Shown one piece after another: positions 16,037 to 25,413 of a DNA stretch of 64,000 nt. The stretch covers positions 4,588,001-4,652,000 of the forward strand of contig CAVNZM010000009.1 of NCBI GenBank assembly GCA_963693365.1. Reading direction: 5' to 3'. The DNA comes from Amoebidium appalachense (taxonomy: Eukaryota; Ichthyosporea). The notes beneath the pieces are model-generated. The model did no database searches, was not told the origin of the DNA, and saw nothing but the letters and a program-made list of their open reading frames with translations. The position numbers were made by a program, and so were the translations under genes. Within the stretch, counting starts at the first letter, position 1. Every line of letters starts with the position of its first letter.

Positions 16037-16843
16037 TCAGCGCCCCAGGCAGATATTTGCCGACTGCATGCACGGTTTGGCCTCCCGGCGGGCCTTGTCC
16101 AGGTTGCGATAGTACAATGCGGCCAATGTGTCGCCCTGCATGGTGAGGTTCGACGTGGTCACAGCCAGCGTGCTGGTGCCGATGACCACGTTGCGCCAGC
16201 GGCTGTAGAGGTCTTCATACAGTTGAAGACGGCCCAACATCTTGACTTCAGCGCACACTGGGCCGGGGCATGTGGTTACCTTGAAGAGATCGCCGTTGAT
16301 GAAGCATGGGATTAGGGTTGTGGCAGAAGCGGTAGCCGTCTTAAGCTTCGAGATGTTCGATAGGTGCTTGTTGATAGTGGTCACGCAGTTGAAGGCTACC
16401 GAGTATGTGCGCATGAACTCCTCGACCCTGGTGATGTACATGCGCGGCTGCCCGCAGTCGTCCACGGTCATGAGGTTGAAGTCTGGGCTGGAGTCGTTTG
16501 TCACCACCCGTCTCAGCCTCTGGTAGATGTCTTCGGCAACCCTGATGGCGTCAGTCACTCTTGTGGTTGGCTCGGTTGTGTTAGGAAGGACCTGCACGGC
16601 AAGAATCGGAATGCCGAGCGCACTGAGTTGCGGCGCCTGGTTGTTCTGTATTCCCAGGAGAAAATGGTCGATGTTGAGACGCACGTACACCCCAAGCGCC
16701 TGGGCCGTGTCTACGTCTATGTTGAAGCGCCGGGCATAAGTTTTGGCGTTGACGATCTGCAGGTGCCGCAGCGGTAGCTTGTCGACAACGTCCTTTACCT
16801 TGGCGTTAAAGTCGGCGGAGTCAGCTTGTCCTATAAGCACCAT
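16037..16843 (-). CDS. ED-x-Y-x-R paralogous family protein, copy 2
   Basis: The 268-residue product shares with the protein at 16,873 the blocks LRHLQIVNAKTYARRFNID, LSALGI, IRVAEDIYQRLRRVV followed by -DFN---VD-CG-P, and a C-terminal YEDLYSRWRNVVIGTS. The two ED-[LI]-Y-x-R sites suggest an internal duplication. The start codon sits in GTAAATG. No catalytic motif is visible. The neighbouring paralog ends 30 bases upstream, so this pair arose by tandem duplication. Function unknown. Confidence 0.7.
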   Translation of the reverse strand: MVLIGQADSADFNAKVKDVVDKLPLRHLQIVNAKTYARRFNIDVDTAQALGVYVRLNIDHFLLGIQNNQAPQLSALGIPILAVQVLPNTTEPTTRVTDAIRVAEDIYQRLRRVVTNDSSPDFNLMTVDDCGQPRMYITRVEEFMRTYSVAFNCVTTINKHLSNISKLKTATASATTLIPCFINGDLFKVTTCPGPVCAEVKMLGRLQLYEDLYSRWRNVVIGTSTLAVTTSNLTMQGDTLAALYYRNLDKARREAKPCMQSANICLGR

Positions 16844-16872
16844 TTACATGTCTCATCCATAAAATGGCCACG

Positions 16873-17688
16873 TCAGTCCACTGCCGCGAAAAACATGGCG
16901 CTTTTGCCGGGGGCCGGTTTTCCCCGGATGTCCACCGCCGTCCCCGACACAAACTTTTCGACGTGCTGCCCGGTGAGCCGCCGGTGGTGCACGGCCAGCA
17001 GGGTATTCTTGTCCACCTCGTGGGTCGGCATGGCCACCATGTTGTCCGGCTTGTAGACGGTGTTGCGCCAGCGCTGGAACAGGTCCTCGTGCAGCTCCAT
17101 GCGCCGGCTCTGCGCCTCCTCCCGCTTCACGCAGCGGGTGCGCGGGCGCATGCGCTGGATGGGCTTGGGGACATCCAGTACCTTCATCGGGTCGCTTGCC
17201 AGCTGTCGCTTGGTTGTCACAAGCCACCTGTTGATTGTGGCCACGTCCGCCAGCGGCAGCTCGTAGAAGCGCGAGTACCTGCTGATGTCCGTCACCACCG
17301 TGGCGGGCGTGCCGCATGCGTCCACGACCGTACGGTTGAAGTCCGCCGCCGTGGACGACATGCATGCCAGCCTCGTGCGCTGGTACACGTCCTCGGCCAC
17401 GCGCAGCGCCTTGCTGAACGGGAACTTCTTGACTTCGGCCGTCTCGAGCAGTCCCCAGATGTAGTGCGCCATGTCGACGATCCCGAGGGCAGACAGCGGC
17501 AGCGGCGCCTCGTGGGCCAGCTGTTCCGTGAACTCGTCGATCGCGTGCGCAAGCAGCAGCGCGCAGTCCTGCACCACGGGCTCAGGGATGTCGAAATCCC
17601 TCGCGTAGCGGTCCGTGGCGAGTATCTGCAGCCGACGGGCCGGGCCGCCGAAGTCGTTGTACAGGGCCTCGAACGTTGCGTAGGGCAT
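16873..17688 (-). CDS. ED-x-Y-x-R paralogous family protein, copy 3
   Basis: With the ATG at 17,688 the product has 271 residues; an upstream ATG at 17,733 is possible. Matching blocks are ARRLQILATDRYARDFDIP, LSALGIVDMAHYIWG, LRVAEDVYQRTRLA with ADFN-TVVDACG-P, and HEDLFQRWRNTVYKP. It is closer to copy 2 than to copy 1. It is divergent from the capsid gene, whose start is 89 bases away, so both may share promoter DNA. Function unknown; capsid-adjacent position and expression context are the only hints. Confidence 0.7.
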   Translation of the reverse strand: MPYATFEALYNDFGGPARRLQILATDRYARDFDIPEPVVQDCALLLAHAIDEFTEQLAHEAPLPLSALGIVDMAHYIWGLLETAEVKKFPFSKALRVAEDVYQRTRLACMSSTAADFNRTVVDACGTPATVVTDISRYSRFYELPLADVATINRWLVTTKRQLASDPMKVLDVPKPIQRMRPRTRCVKREEAQSRRMELHEDLFQRWRNTVYKPDNMVAMPTHEVDKNTLLAVHHRRLTGQHVEKFVSGTAVDIRGKPAPGKSAMFFAAVD

Positions 17689-17776
17689 CCTGCTGTTGGC
17701 CGCAAAAAGTCTGTTTGATGGTACGATATGCATCCAGACCCACGAGAGCGCAATATTATGTGCGCGTCTATTAAAC

Positions 17777-19075
17777 ATGTCTAGCTCGGCGATTGTGCAG
17801 CTGGTGTCCAAGGGCGTTCAGGATTCCGTTCTGACCTTCAAACCCACCAAGACCCTGTTCCGCAGCAAGTATGCGCAGATCAGCAACTTCTCCATTGAGT
17901 TCTTTAGGGTCAACTTCCAGACCGCCCTGGACTACGGCGCCACCGGCTGCAACTGCGAGATTAGTCGTTCCGGAGACCTCATCAAGGACCTTTGGATCCA
18001 CTTCAAGGTAGGCGCTCTTAAGCGTGGGCCACCCAACGCCGTCTCCAACGGCTCGATTGGCCCCCTTCCCTACGACGCCCACTTTGTCAACATGCTGCCC
18101 TTTGCCCTCTTCAACCGCATCGAGCTGAACGTGGGGACATACCGCATCGACCAGCACGTGGGCCGCCTTCTCGCCCTGCTCGAGGACATCGAGACACCCC
18201 CTGGCAAGGGGCTGGGCATCGCCATTGGCAAGGCCGATCATGTGAGCCAGCTGCGCGAGTGGGCCAACCACGAGATGGAGTACTTCTTTCCCCTGCAGTT
18301 CTGGTTCAACAGGAGGTATGGTGCTGCCCTGCCCATTGTCGCCCTGCAGTTCCACACCGTGCGCATCGACATCGACACCAAGCCCCTGCGTGACCTCATC
18401 AACGACGTCGGCGACCAGAAGCCCTCCAGCTCCACCAACGACGCTCATGGTGGCAAGATTTCCGACAGCAGCATCATCGTCGAGTACATCTTCGTGGACG
18501 AGCAGGAACGTGCCATGTGGGCCCAGGCCCAGCGCCACGACTACCTCGTGGACCTGTGGCAGGAGAAGATGTTCAGCTCCAACGTCAACAGCAGGCCCAA
18601 CGAGAAGGCTACCCTCACGCAGCAGCTCAACTTCGGCTTCCCCGTCAAGGAGCTGCTCATCGTGTGCCAGCCCCGCACACGCAACAACGAGCCCGGCAAG
18701 AACGACTTCTTCAACTTTGCCTCGCCTGGCAAGAGCCCTAACAACCCGCTGTACCTACCCATCCAGAAGATCGACGTCAAGTACAACAACACCGGCATGC
18801 AGTACAACTACAGCGGGCTGTTCTCGCACAAGGTGCTGGTCCAGAAGTACCACACCCGTGCCCCTACGCTCAAGATGTTCATGATCCCCTATGCCCTCCA
18901 GCCCGAAGACTCCATCCAGCCCACAGGCAGCACGAACTTCTCCCGCATCGACACGATTGACCTGAACCTGGAGCTTCACGAGTCCCTCAGCGGCACCGTG
19001 GACTTCTGGGTATATGCCAGAGGCCACAACCTAGTGAGCATCAGTGGCGGAATGCTCTCGTTACGCTTCAGCTGA
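17777..19075 (+). CDS. MCP: NCLDV major capsid protein (double jelly roll)
   Basis: The 432-residue product has the capsid order. The first jelly roll includes YGATGCNCEISRSGDLIKDL and FALFNRIELNVG, then HEMEYFFPLQFWFNRRYGAA with the following LPIVALQFH. The C-terminal jelly roll ends NFSRIDTIDLNLELH and VYARGHNLVSISGGMLSLRFS-type strands. These are standard features of NCLDV capsomers. The ATG at 17,777 is chosen because the longer frame upstream has no similarity. The length is at the short end for the family but complete at the C-terminus. It is an excellent marker for phylogeny. Confidence 0.95.
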   Translation: MSSSAIVQLVSKGVQDSVLTFKPTKTLFRSKYAQISNFSIEFFRVNFQTALDYGATGCNCEISRSGDLIKDLWIHFKVGALKRGPPNAVSNGSIGPLPYDAHFVNMLPFALFNRIELNVGTYRIDQHVGRLLALLEDIETPPGKGLGIAIGKADHVSQLREWANHEMEYFFPLQFWFNRRYGAALPIVALQFHTVRIDIDTKPLRDLINDVGDQKPSSSTNDAHGGKISDSSIIVEYIFVDEQERAMWAQAQRHDYLVDLWQEKMFSSNVNSRPNEKATLTQQLNFGFPVKELLIVCQPRTRNNEPGKNDFFNFASPGKSPNNPLYLPIQKIDVKYNNTGMQYNYSGLFSHKVLVQKYHTRAPTLKMFMIPYALQPEDSIQPTGSTNFSRIDTIDLNLELHESLSGTVDFWVYARGHNLVSISGGMLSLRFS

Positions 19076-19229
19076 GCACCCATAGTAGTCGATACTCCTT
19101 CGTATGCCATCAATGTTAAATACCCCATCAATGTTAAATACAAACAATTTTATTTGCATTTTTTGTGCTGGTCTTTGCTGAGCACCCATAGTAGTCGATA
19201 CTCGTTCGTATGTTTTGTGCTGGTCTTTG
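19071..19229. repeat. Tandem duplication at the capsid gene 3' end
   Basis: A 36-base block beginning GCTGAGCACCCATAG at 19,071 recurs at 19,177 with one mismatch. A 17-base block TTTTGTGCTGGTCTTTG follows it at 19,161 and at 19,213. The first unit has an extra AT-rich insert with CATCAATGTTAAATAC twice (19,107-19,142). The first copy covers the capsid stop codon. Confidence 0.75.
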
Positions 19230-19283
19230 TTCGTCCGAATTCATATTTGTGTGGCACGGCCACCATATTGCAGTAACAGATTT

Positions 19284-21007
19284 TTACAAGACTGTAGCAA
19301 ACCTGCCCTCAAGTCTGTCGTCTATTGGGAATATATACTTCCAAAGGGCGCTGTATTTACCGAGCCCGTCTTTGCAAATGATTATACATGGGGCAGACTT
19401 GGGTCCATGGGTACCCGCTACCAATCCCATGTCACAGAGGACATCGACGGGAACAAATAAAACACTTGACACGACACAAGGGAGATACACCATGAGCATA
19501 TCGAAATCGCTCACCGAGTAAAATGTTTGCCGTCTGTGTGCACCCACATAGGTGCCCAGCATAAATTGCCAGTACGAGCCCATGTCGGTTGCGGTTTTGG
19601 CTTGGACTCGTTTGCTTTTCCAGTACATGTCAAACCTTCCATTGTGCTCGTGTACTTCGGGGTACACAAACTTGGTCTGAAGTACCTCCTCGATTGCAGC
19701 TTGTGTCTCAATCTCCCGCATCTGCTTTGCTCCCTTTGGTGTGTTGACTTGAACGAATGTTTGTAATTGGAGGTTCTCTTCCAGTCTGTCAAGTGTTGTC
19801 CTCAGCTCCTCGACAGACGCGACTTCGCGGTCCGCGAATCTAGTCCGCCCCCCTTGCCCGATGGCAATTTGCCCCGACGCATTCATGACCGGTTCGTTTC
19901 CAGCAAAGATCCACAGCCGCCGTGTTATGCCGTCATCTCCAACGCACGCGACCACCCCGCCGGGGTATTTGTTGCATCTCATAAATGCAAACGCCGAATC
20001 ATCCCGTCGTGTGCTGGTCTTCACCGTCACTGCGTAGCCACGTGGGTTTTCACCAGGCTCCGTCACCCAAAGGAAATCTGCGCCACAGCTTTCCCTTGTC
20101 GGCATAATGGTCAGACCGGCCTCTCTGAACATGCACGTGACCCACTTCTTTCCTTCTGCGCCTATTTCGATAGCATGGGCGCTTCGGCGCTGAAGGTTGG
20201 CGTGTCGCTTCTCGGCGTACTCCTCGTCGTTCTTGGGCAGTTCTTTGCGCGGGCGTTTGGTGGAAGGCGTCTCGACTTCGTCGGGCCCGAGCGCGCGAGC
20301 CCTCTTGTTGCTGGCACAGTTGGGGCAGGCGTTGCCGAGTCGTGTGCGGTTGTGAATCCAGTTCTCCCACTCGTGACCGTTCGTGCACACCCACCAGACC
20401 TTCATCTTCTTGCCGTGGTGCACGCTGTCCGGCGTGGCCTCACCATTCTTCGTGGGATGCCACTCGGCGGCGATGGCCGGGAACTTTGCCTGGAGTGTCT
20501 CATCCGTCTTCACGCGCATGCTTATCCCCTTGCGCTTGCATGCCGGGCAGCCAGGTCCGTTCTTCGTGCGGTTCGAGGGGCTCGCCTGCCACTCGACATC
20601 ACAACCGGGACTGGAACATTTCCACCAGAAGACGTTGCTTGCCTTGCCGATGTCGGAGGGGGTGATGGGGGTGTTCTTCTCAAAGTGCCATTCTGCGGAA
20701 ATGTCGGGGAAGAGCGCCGCAAAGGTCTTGTCGGCATCGAGCTTCTTGGTAAAGTACTTCTTGGGGTCGGCCTTCTTGCGGCACGCGACGCAGCCTGGCT
20801 CCTGCTTGATCCGCGCAAACACGTAGGCCTCTCCCGCTGGTTCTTGTTCATTGTGCGCAGCGCGTCGTTGTCCTTGTCCATGCGTGTTCAACTCCCTCAG
20901 CTGCTGGATCAGCCCGTGCAGCCCTCGTTGGCCTCCTTCAGCATCTTGTTGGTCTCTTGCAGCTGCTTGGTGTGTGCATCTTGGCGCTGTGTATCTGTTT
21001 CATCCAT
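19284..21007 (-). CDS. Tandem zinc-ribbon protein with two PD-(D/E)XK nuclease-like domains, N-terminus frameshifted
   Basis: The main frame (19,284-20,891) has two zinc-ribbon repeats of the DUF4379 type: -EWH--KN---TP---, then WWKC or WWVC-x-GHEW---NRT---CP-C. Two nuclease-like units follow: CGADFLW with YAVTVKTS, and GRFDMYWKSKRVQAKTATD. D-x(n)-(V/Q)-K-T is the core of PD-(D/E)XK folds. Such proteins occur in algal giant viruses and eukaryotic mobile DNA. There is no ATG near 20,891. An ATG at 21,007 opens a coiled coil (MDETDTQRQDAHTKQ) that needs at least one frame change near 20,910-20,920 to join, so the 5' end is broken or misassembled. Confidence 0.6.
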
Positions 21008-21061
21008 TGTGTCGTTTGCAGCCGGTTGGGCAGGAGGTGTTTAGTTTTTCTATCTTTCTAT

Positions 21062-21300
21062 CCACGAAGCAAAGCAGTGTGAACAAAAAAAAACGTCCCT
21101 CTTATTTTTACGAAGCAAAAGTGTGACCCAAAAAAACCGTCCCTCTTACACAGTGCAAAATAAAGCAAAATCCTATGATGCGCAAACACACCGTGAACTA
21201 AAAAAACTCGCCACTGATTATTTACACGAAGTAAAGCAGTGTGAACAAAAAAAAGCGCCCCTTACACAATGCAAAATAAAACACACACACACACACACAC
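21062..21300. repeat. Diverged A-rich direct repeats
   Basis: The block GAAG(C/T)AAAGCAGTGTGAAC followed by A7-9 and a C-rich hexamer occurs near 21,065 and 21,226, with a shorter form near 21,106. A (CA)n run follows at 21,281. No gene is seen. Confidence 0.55.
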
Positions 21301-21639
21301 CAAGCCATTTGTATCCAGCTCGGACCCCTTTTTGTGCGCACACTTCTGGTTGGTGTATAAGTATTGGATCCACGTGAGCGCGAGTTTCCTAAGTGCTGCT
21401 CAAAAAGTGACATTTGTTCCCAGCAGGCAGTGCACCGTTGTTTTGGATGTGATTGTGTACTTTTCCTGACCAATTTTTGTATCCCTGATAGACAGAATAA
21501 TGCTCGTAATTGTTGGGAAGCATATTCGTGTTTTTTTAGGAGTTGCTACATCAAAATACATTGTGTTCAAACACTGATGGCCAAGTTGCAAAGATCGGAT
21601 TACAATCCAATCTGTCAAAATGACAATTCTCAAGTCAAA

Positions 21640-21810
21640 ACATGCTCTTGTTGATCCAATCAGAATTCATCAATCAGTCAGCAGATTTGGTTGAGCCCCA
21701 ACTTATCGGATACACCAAGATGCCTAAATGACAATTAGCCAATCAGATGTTCACGCGATCTCTAGATCCAATCAAGCGTCGCGGCTGGGGTATATCCAAC
21801 CAATCTAATG
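21640..21810 (+). promoter_or_regulatory. Cluster of CCAAT boxes
   Basis: CCAATC occurs at least four times (near 21,656, 21,738, 21,768 and 21,800) upstream of the TATAAAAG at 21,846. Similar clusters stand before the genes at 25,310 (minus strand) and 61,213. Confidence 0.5.
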
Positions 21811-21845
21811 CAATAAAGCATCTGATGCCAAAGCCGGGCACGGCA

Positions 21846-21853
21846 TATAAAAG
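21846..21853 (+). promoter_or_regulatory. TATAAAAG box
   Basis: It lies in GGCATATAAAAGC, which is also found, on the other strand, before the gene ending at 24,110. Confidence 0.6.
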
Positions 21854-21931
21854 CCCATACTCTCTTCAATCCACACACCTTTTCCATGTTAGCTAGCTTC
21901 TCCCTTGGCACACAACGTACATCCAACTGTC

Positions 21932-22666
21932 ATGAAAATGAGTTCTAAAGACATCAAAGATCTAGAAAGGCGCGCTGAAAAAATAGAGACAAGACTCAAG
22001 ACTTTGGAGGAGGATGCAAAGGCCCTGCGGGACACCCAGGCCCGTTTCGCGCGCGCCCTTGCTAGGCACGCCCGCATGGCTTTAAGCAAGCGCACCACTA
22101 CAGCAGCAACCGTGGCACCCCCAGCGCTGACCGTGGCACCCCCAGCGCTGACCGTGGCACCCCCTGTCCTGGCAGCGGCACCTGCACTTCGTGCTGGCGA
22201 GCATGGCAGCTCCTATCCCGTGGACTTGGCCCCCCAGCCCCTGCAGCGCTCACGTTTGCACATCACACAGGGGTCCAAGACACGGGAGAAACCACGAAGA
22301 CAGCAGAAGAGGACACGAGAGGAAGTCAGAAGCTCTGGGTCGGAGGAGGAGCACCATTCTCCAGTGCCTCCTTGGTTCAACTGGAAGACCTTCACACAGG
22401 GGTCCAAGACACGGGAGAAACCACGAAGACAGCAGAAGAGGACACGAGAGGAAGTCAAAAGCTCTGGGTCGGAGGTACAGGAGGAAGTGCCTCCTTGGTT
22501 CAAGACCTTGCTATGGGGACCTGAGGAGTACTCGTCTTCTGAGGAGCACTCGTCTTCCGAGTCCAAGACCTTGACACGGGGACAGCAGAAAAGGGCACGA
22601 GCCAGTGAAGCCAGCAGCTCTGGGGCGTCTTCCGAGTCTTCAGACGGAGATATCAACTGGCCTTGA
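21932..22666 (+). CDS. Coiled-coil protein with internal basic repeats, 244 aa
   Basis: The product begins with a coiled coil (DLERRAEKIETRLKTLEEDA), then a tandem APPALTV linker. Two near-identical copies of a basic block follow, TQGSKTREKPRRQQKRTREE with (V)(R/K)SSGSE, near residues 118 and 162, and the tail is acidic and Ser-rich (SSSEEHSSSES), ending DGDINWP. The duplication is visible in DNA at 22,261-22,350 and 22,394-22,480. Nuclear location is likely from the KR-rich runs. No family is recognised. It shares promoter type and architecture with the gene at 24,110-25,310. Confidence 0.6.
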   Translation: MKMSSKDIKDLERRAEKIETRLKTLEEDAKALRDTQARFARALARHARMALSKRTTTAATVAPPALTVAPPALTVAPPVLAAAPALRAGEHGSSYPVDLAPQPLQRSRLHITQGSKTREKPRRQQKRTREEVRSSGSEEEHHSPVPPWFNWKTFTQGSKTREKPRRQQKRTREEVKSSGSEVQEEVPPWFKTLLWGPEEYSSSEEHSSSESKTLTRGQQKRARASEASSSGASSESSDGDINWP

Positions 22667-22727
22667 CACGGTGAAAAAAGGGGCCGCTATTAGAGAGTAG
22701 CCTCAGGCTATTCTAGTGCTTGTGTGC

Positions 22728-23707
22728 AGGTGTACTTAACATTGAGTGTACTTAGGGTGGGGCTGTGCAGACGTGTACTTAAAGGGTGGGGCTGTGCAGA
22801 CGTGTACTTAGGATGGTGCAGACGTGTACTTAAAGGGTGGGGCTGTGCAGACGTGTACTTAAAGGGTGGGGCTGTGCAGACGTGTACTTATGGTTAGGTT
22901 TGGGGGGGGCTGTGCAGAGGTGTACTTAGGGTGGTGCAGAGGTGTACTTAGGGTGGTGCAGAGGTGTACTTAGGGTGGTGCAGACGTGTACTTAGGGTGG
23001 TGCAGAGGTGTACTTAGGGTGGTGCAGAGGTGTACTTAGGGCTGTGCAGAGGTGTACTTAGGGTGGTGCAGAGGTGTACTTAGGGTGGTGCAGAGGTGTA
23101 CTTAGGGTGGTGCAGACGTGTACTTAGGGTGGTGCAGAGGTGTACTTAGGGTGGTGCAGACGTGTACTTAGGGTGGGGCTGTGCACCACAGTGTACTTAG
23201 GGTGGTGCAGACGTGTACTTAGGGTGGGGCTGTGCACCACAGTGTACTTAGGGTGGTGCAGACGTGTACTTAGGGTGGTGCAGAGTGTACTTAGGGTGGT
23301 GCAGAGGTGTACTTAGGGCTGTGCAGAGGTGTACTTAGGGTGGTGCAGAGGTGTACTTAGGGTGGTGCAGAGGTGTACTTAGGGTGGTGCAGACGTGTAC
23401 TTAGGGTGGTGCAGAGTGTACTTAGGGTGGTGCAGAGGTGTACTTAGGGTGGTGCAGAGGTGTACTTAGGGCTGTGCAGAGGTGTACTTAGGGTGGTGCA
23501 GAGGTGTACTTAGGGTGGTGCAGAGGTGTACTTAGGGTGGTGCAGACGTGTACTTAGGGTGGTGCAGAGGTGTACTTAGGGTGGTGCAGACGTGTACTTA
23601 GGGTGGGGCTGTGCACCACAGTGTACTTAGGGTGGTGCAGACGTGTACTTAGGGTGGGGCTGTGCACCACAGTGTACTTAGGGTGGTGCAGACGTGTACT
23701 TAGGTGG
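22728..23707. repeat. 22-bp satellite with TTAGGG in each unit and a 430-bp higher-order period
   Basis: About 45 units of 22 bases read GTGTACTTAGGG, then TGGTGCAGA, then C or G. Some units are variants carrying GGGGCTGTGCACCACA. The series from GCTGTGCAGA at 23,041 recurs exactly 430 bases later at 23,471, so there is a higher-order repeat. Each unit holds TTAGGG. Short frames within it are not genes. Confidence 0.9.
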
Positions 23708-24109
23708 GTGTCTTGTGGTGAAAGTAAAGTTTATGGCATACAGGCAGATGTGTGCTTTAAGCCTTAGGGAACTGTGGGCAGACATGTCAACACTTGGGCC
23801 TATGGGTAGACGTGTACACACTTAGTGTATTTGTTTGTGTCTCTCATGGTTATTTTATAGCATGAAGCACTGCAAAAAATGGTGTATGTTTCCGTGGTCC
23901 ACGTACACAGAATCCTTTAATATGAACACAAGTGATTGTATAGAAAAAGAGTACGTACGTACATGATAGTCTAGTCAGATTACAAAGAACAAATCAACTT
24001 GGACCGAGTATATTCAAATACAAACTAAAAGAGAAAAGAAACAAATAAATCAAGACCGATCAATTCAAATACAAATCAAAAGAGAATGCCACTTAGTCGA
24101 CCAATCAAA
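23708..24109. other. AT-rich spacer, no gene seen
   Basis: No long ORF is present. There are short repeats of CAAATACAAA(T/C) and AGAGAA in 24,010-24,085. This is the 3' flank of the minus-strand coiled-coil gene. Confidence 0.4.
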
Positions 24110-25310
24110 TCAGTACATCTCATGCTCATACTGGTCAAACTCTTCCTGGTCAAGATCAATGAGGGGAATTTCTTCAGTTTGTTTATGTTTGGGTTCAGGT
24201 TTGCGGTCATACACGACCGACTCACGATCAGACGCAGATTCGTCATCTGTCATATCATCGAGTACCTGATTTGCCCGTCGTTTGAGCCGCTTGGGGTTGA
24301 ATGCTTCATCTGAGTCCCAATCACATTGATCATGGACGCGTTTGGCGGGTGAGGCAGGTGAAGAGACAGACTCATTACCACCTGTGTATGCCTTCAAGTT
24401 CTTCTCCCGTCGCAGAATCTTCCTTCGGATGCTTTTTATGGTGTTTTGGGCTGCACACACAGCAGCAATGGCCAGGCCCTCCGCCATTTCATCTTCAGCC
24501 GCCTTTGCCTCTTTGACACGCTCTCGAGCATTCTGGAGCTCCCCCCTCACACTAGTTAGCTGTGCATCGAGGTCCATCGTATGGTCATGCAACGAAGTCT
24601 CAGGTGTTTTGGTGTGCTTGGGCCTGGGCTTAGCGGCAGGGGTGGTCTTGGCAGGAGTGGTCTTGGTGGTAGGGGTGGTCTTGGCAGGAGTGGTCTTGGT
24701 GGTAGGGGTGGTCTTGGCAGGAGTGGTCTTGGTGGTAGGGGTGGTCTTGGCAGGAGTGGTCTTGGCGGCAGGGGTGGGGGCAGTCACAGGGGCGGTCTTT
24801 GCGACAGGGGTGGGGGCAGTCACAGGGGCGGTCTTTGCGACAGGGGTGGGGGCAGTCACAGGGGCGGTCTTTGCGACAGGGGTGGGGGCAGTCACAGGGG
24901 TGGTCTTTGCGGCAGGGGGGGGGGGCAGTCACAGTGGTGGTGTTGGCGGCAGGGGTGGGGTCAGCAGTCACAGTGGTGGTGTTGGCGGCAATGGTAGTCT
25001 TGCGAGGGCCACTGAAAATGTAGTTTTCATAGGCCACCTGGCCATCCCGACGGGGTGCTGCAGCCCGTTGCAGGCTGGCAAGCTCGGCCTGCAGGGTCTT
25101 GATCTGCTCTTCGGCTGCCCTCAGTCGTGCCTCTACATCAGAGGGCTGGGGTTGGGGGGGTCGGGGGGTACGCGCAGCATTCTCATTGGTCACTTGACTG
25201 CGGAGGCTGATGAGGTCGGTGTGCAGGGCCGTTAAGCGAGACGAATGGTCCGTGTACAGAAAATCAAAGCGCTTCTGCAGCTGTTGAAGCTCCTCTTTCA
25301 AAGAATCCAT
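24110..25310 (-). CDS. Coiled-coil protein with TAPTPVAKTAPV and TTPAKTTPTTK repeats, split by a poly-G frameshift
   Basis: From ATG 25,310 the product has a coiled coil (MDSLKEELQQLQKRFDFLY), a second helix (VEARLRAAEEQIKTLQAEL) and a Thr/Pro region. At the G run near 24,914-24,924 the frame changes. The downstream frame continues with TAPTPVAKTAPV repeats (4), TTPAKTTPTTK repeats (3), a third coiled coil (LTSVRGELQNARERVKEAKA), a nuclear-type signal (NPKRLKRRANQ) and an acidic C-terminus. The shared TVTAP before and TAPTP after the run show this was one gene. Homopolymer error or mutation are both possible. It has a TATAAAAG promoter like that of the gene at 21,932. Confidence 0.6.
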
Positions 25311-25405
25311 GTTTCGTGTGAGTGTTTGAAAAACAAGTTTGTTGTGTGTCGCCTTTTACTATTGAGTGTCAGTGTTGAAATGAGTGAATGTGACCGTGTG
25401 TGCTG

Positions 25406-25413
25406 CTTTTATA
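25406..25413 (-). promoter_or_regulatory. TATAAAAG box
   Basis: On the minus strand it lies in TGGCATATAAAAGC, 96 bases upstream of ATG 25,310. CCAAT-type motifs lie further upstream at about 25,470, 25,505 and 25,560. Confidence 0.6.

Noticed and set aside
22728-23707. True telomere
   Set aside because: TTAGGG is only part of a 22-base unit, and ordinary sequence continues on both sides.
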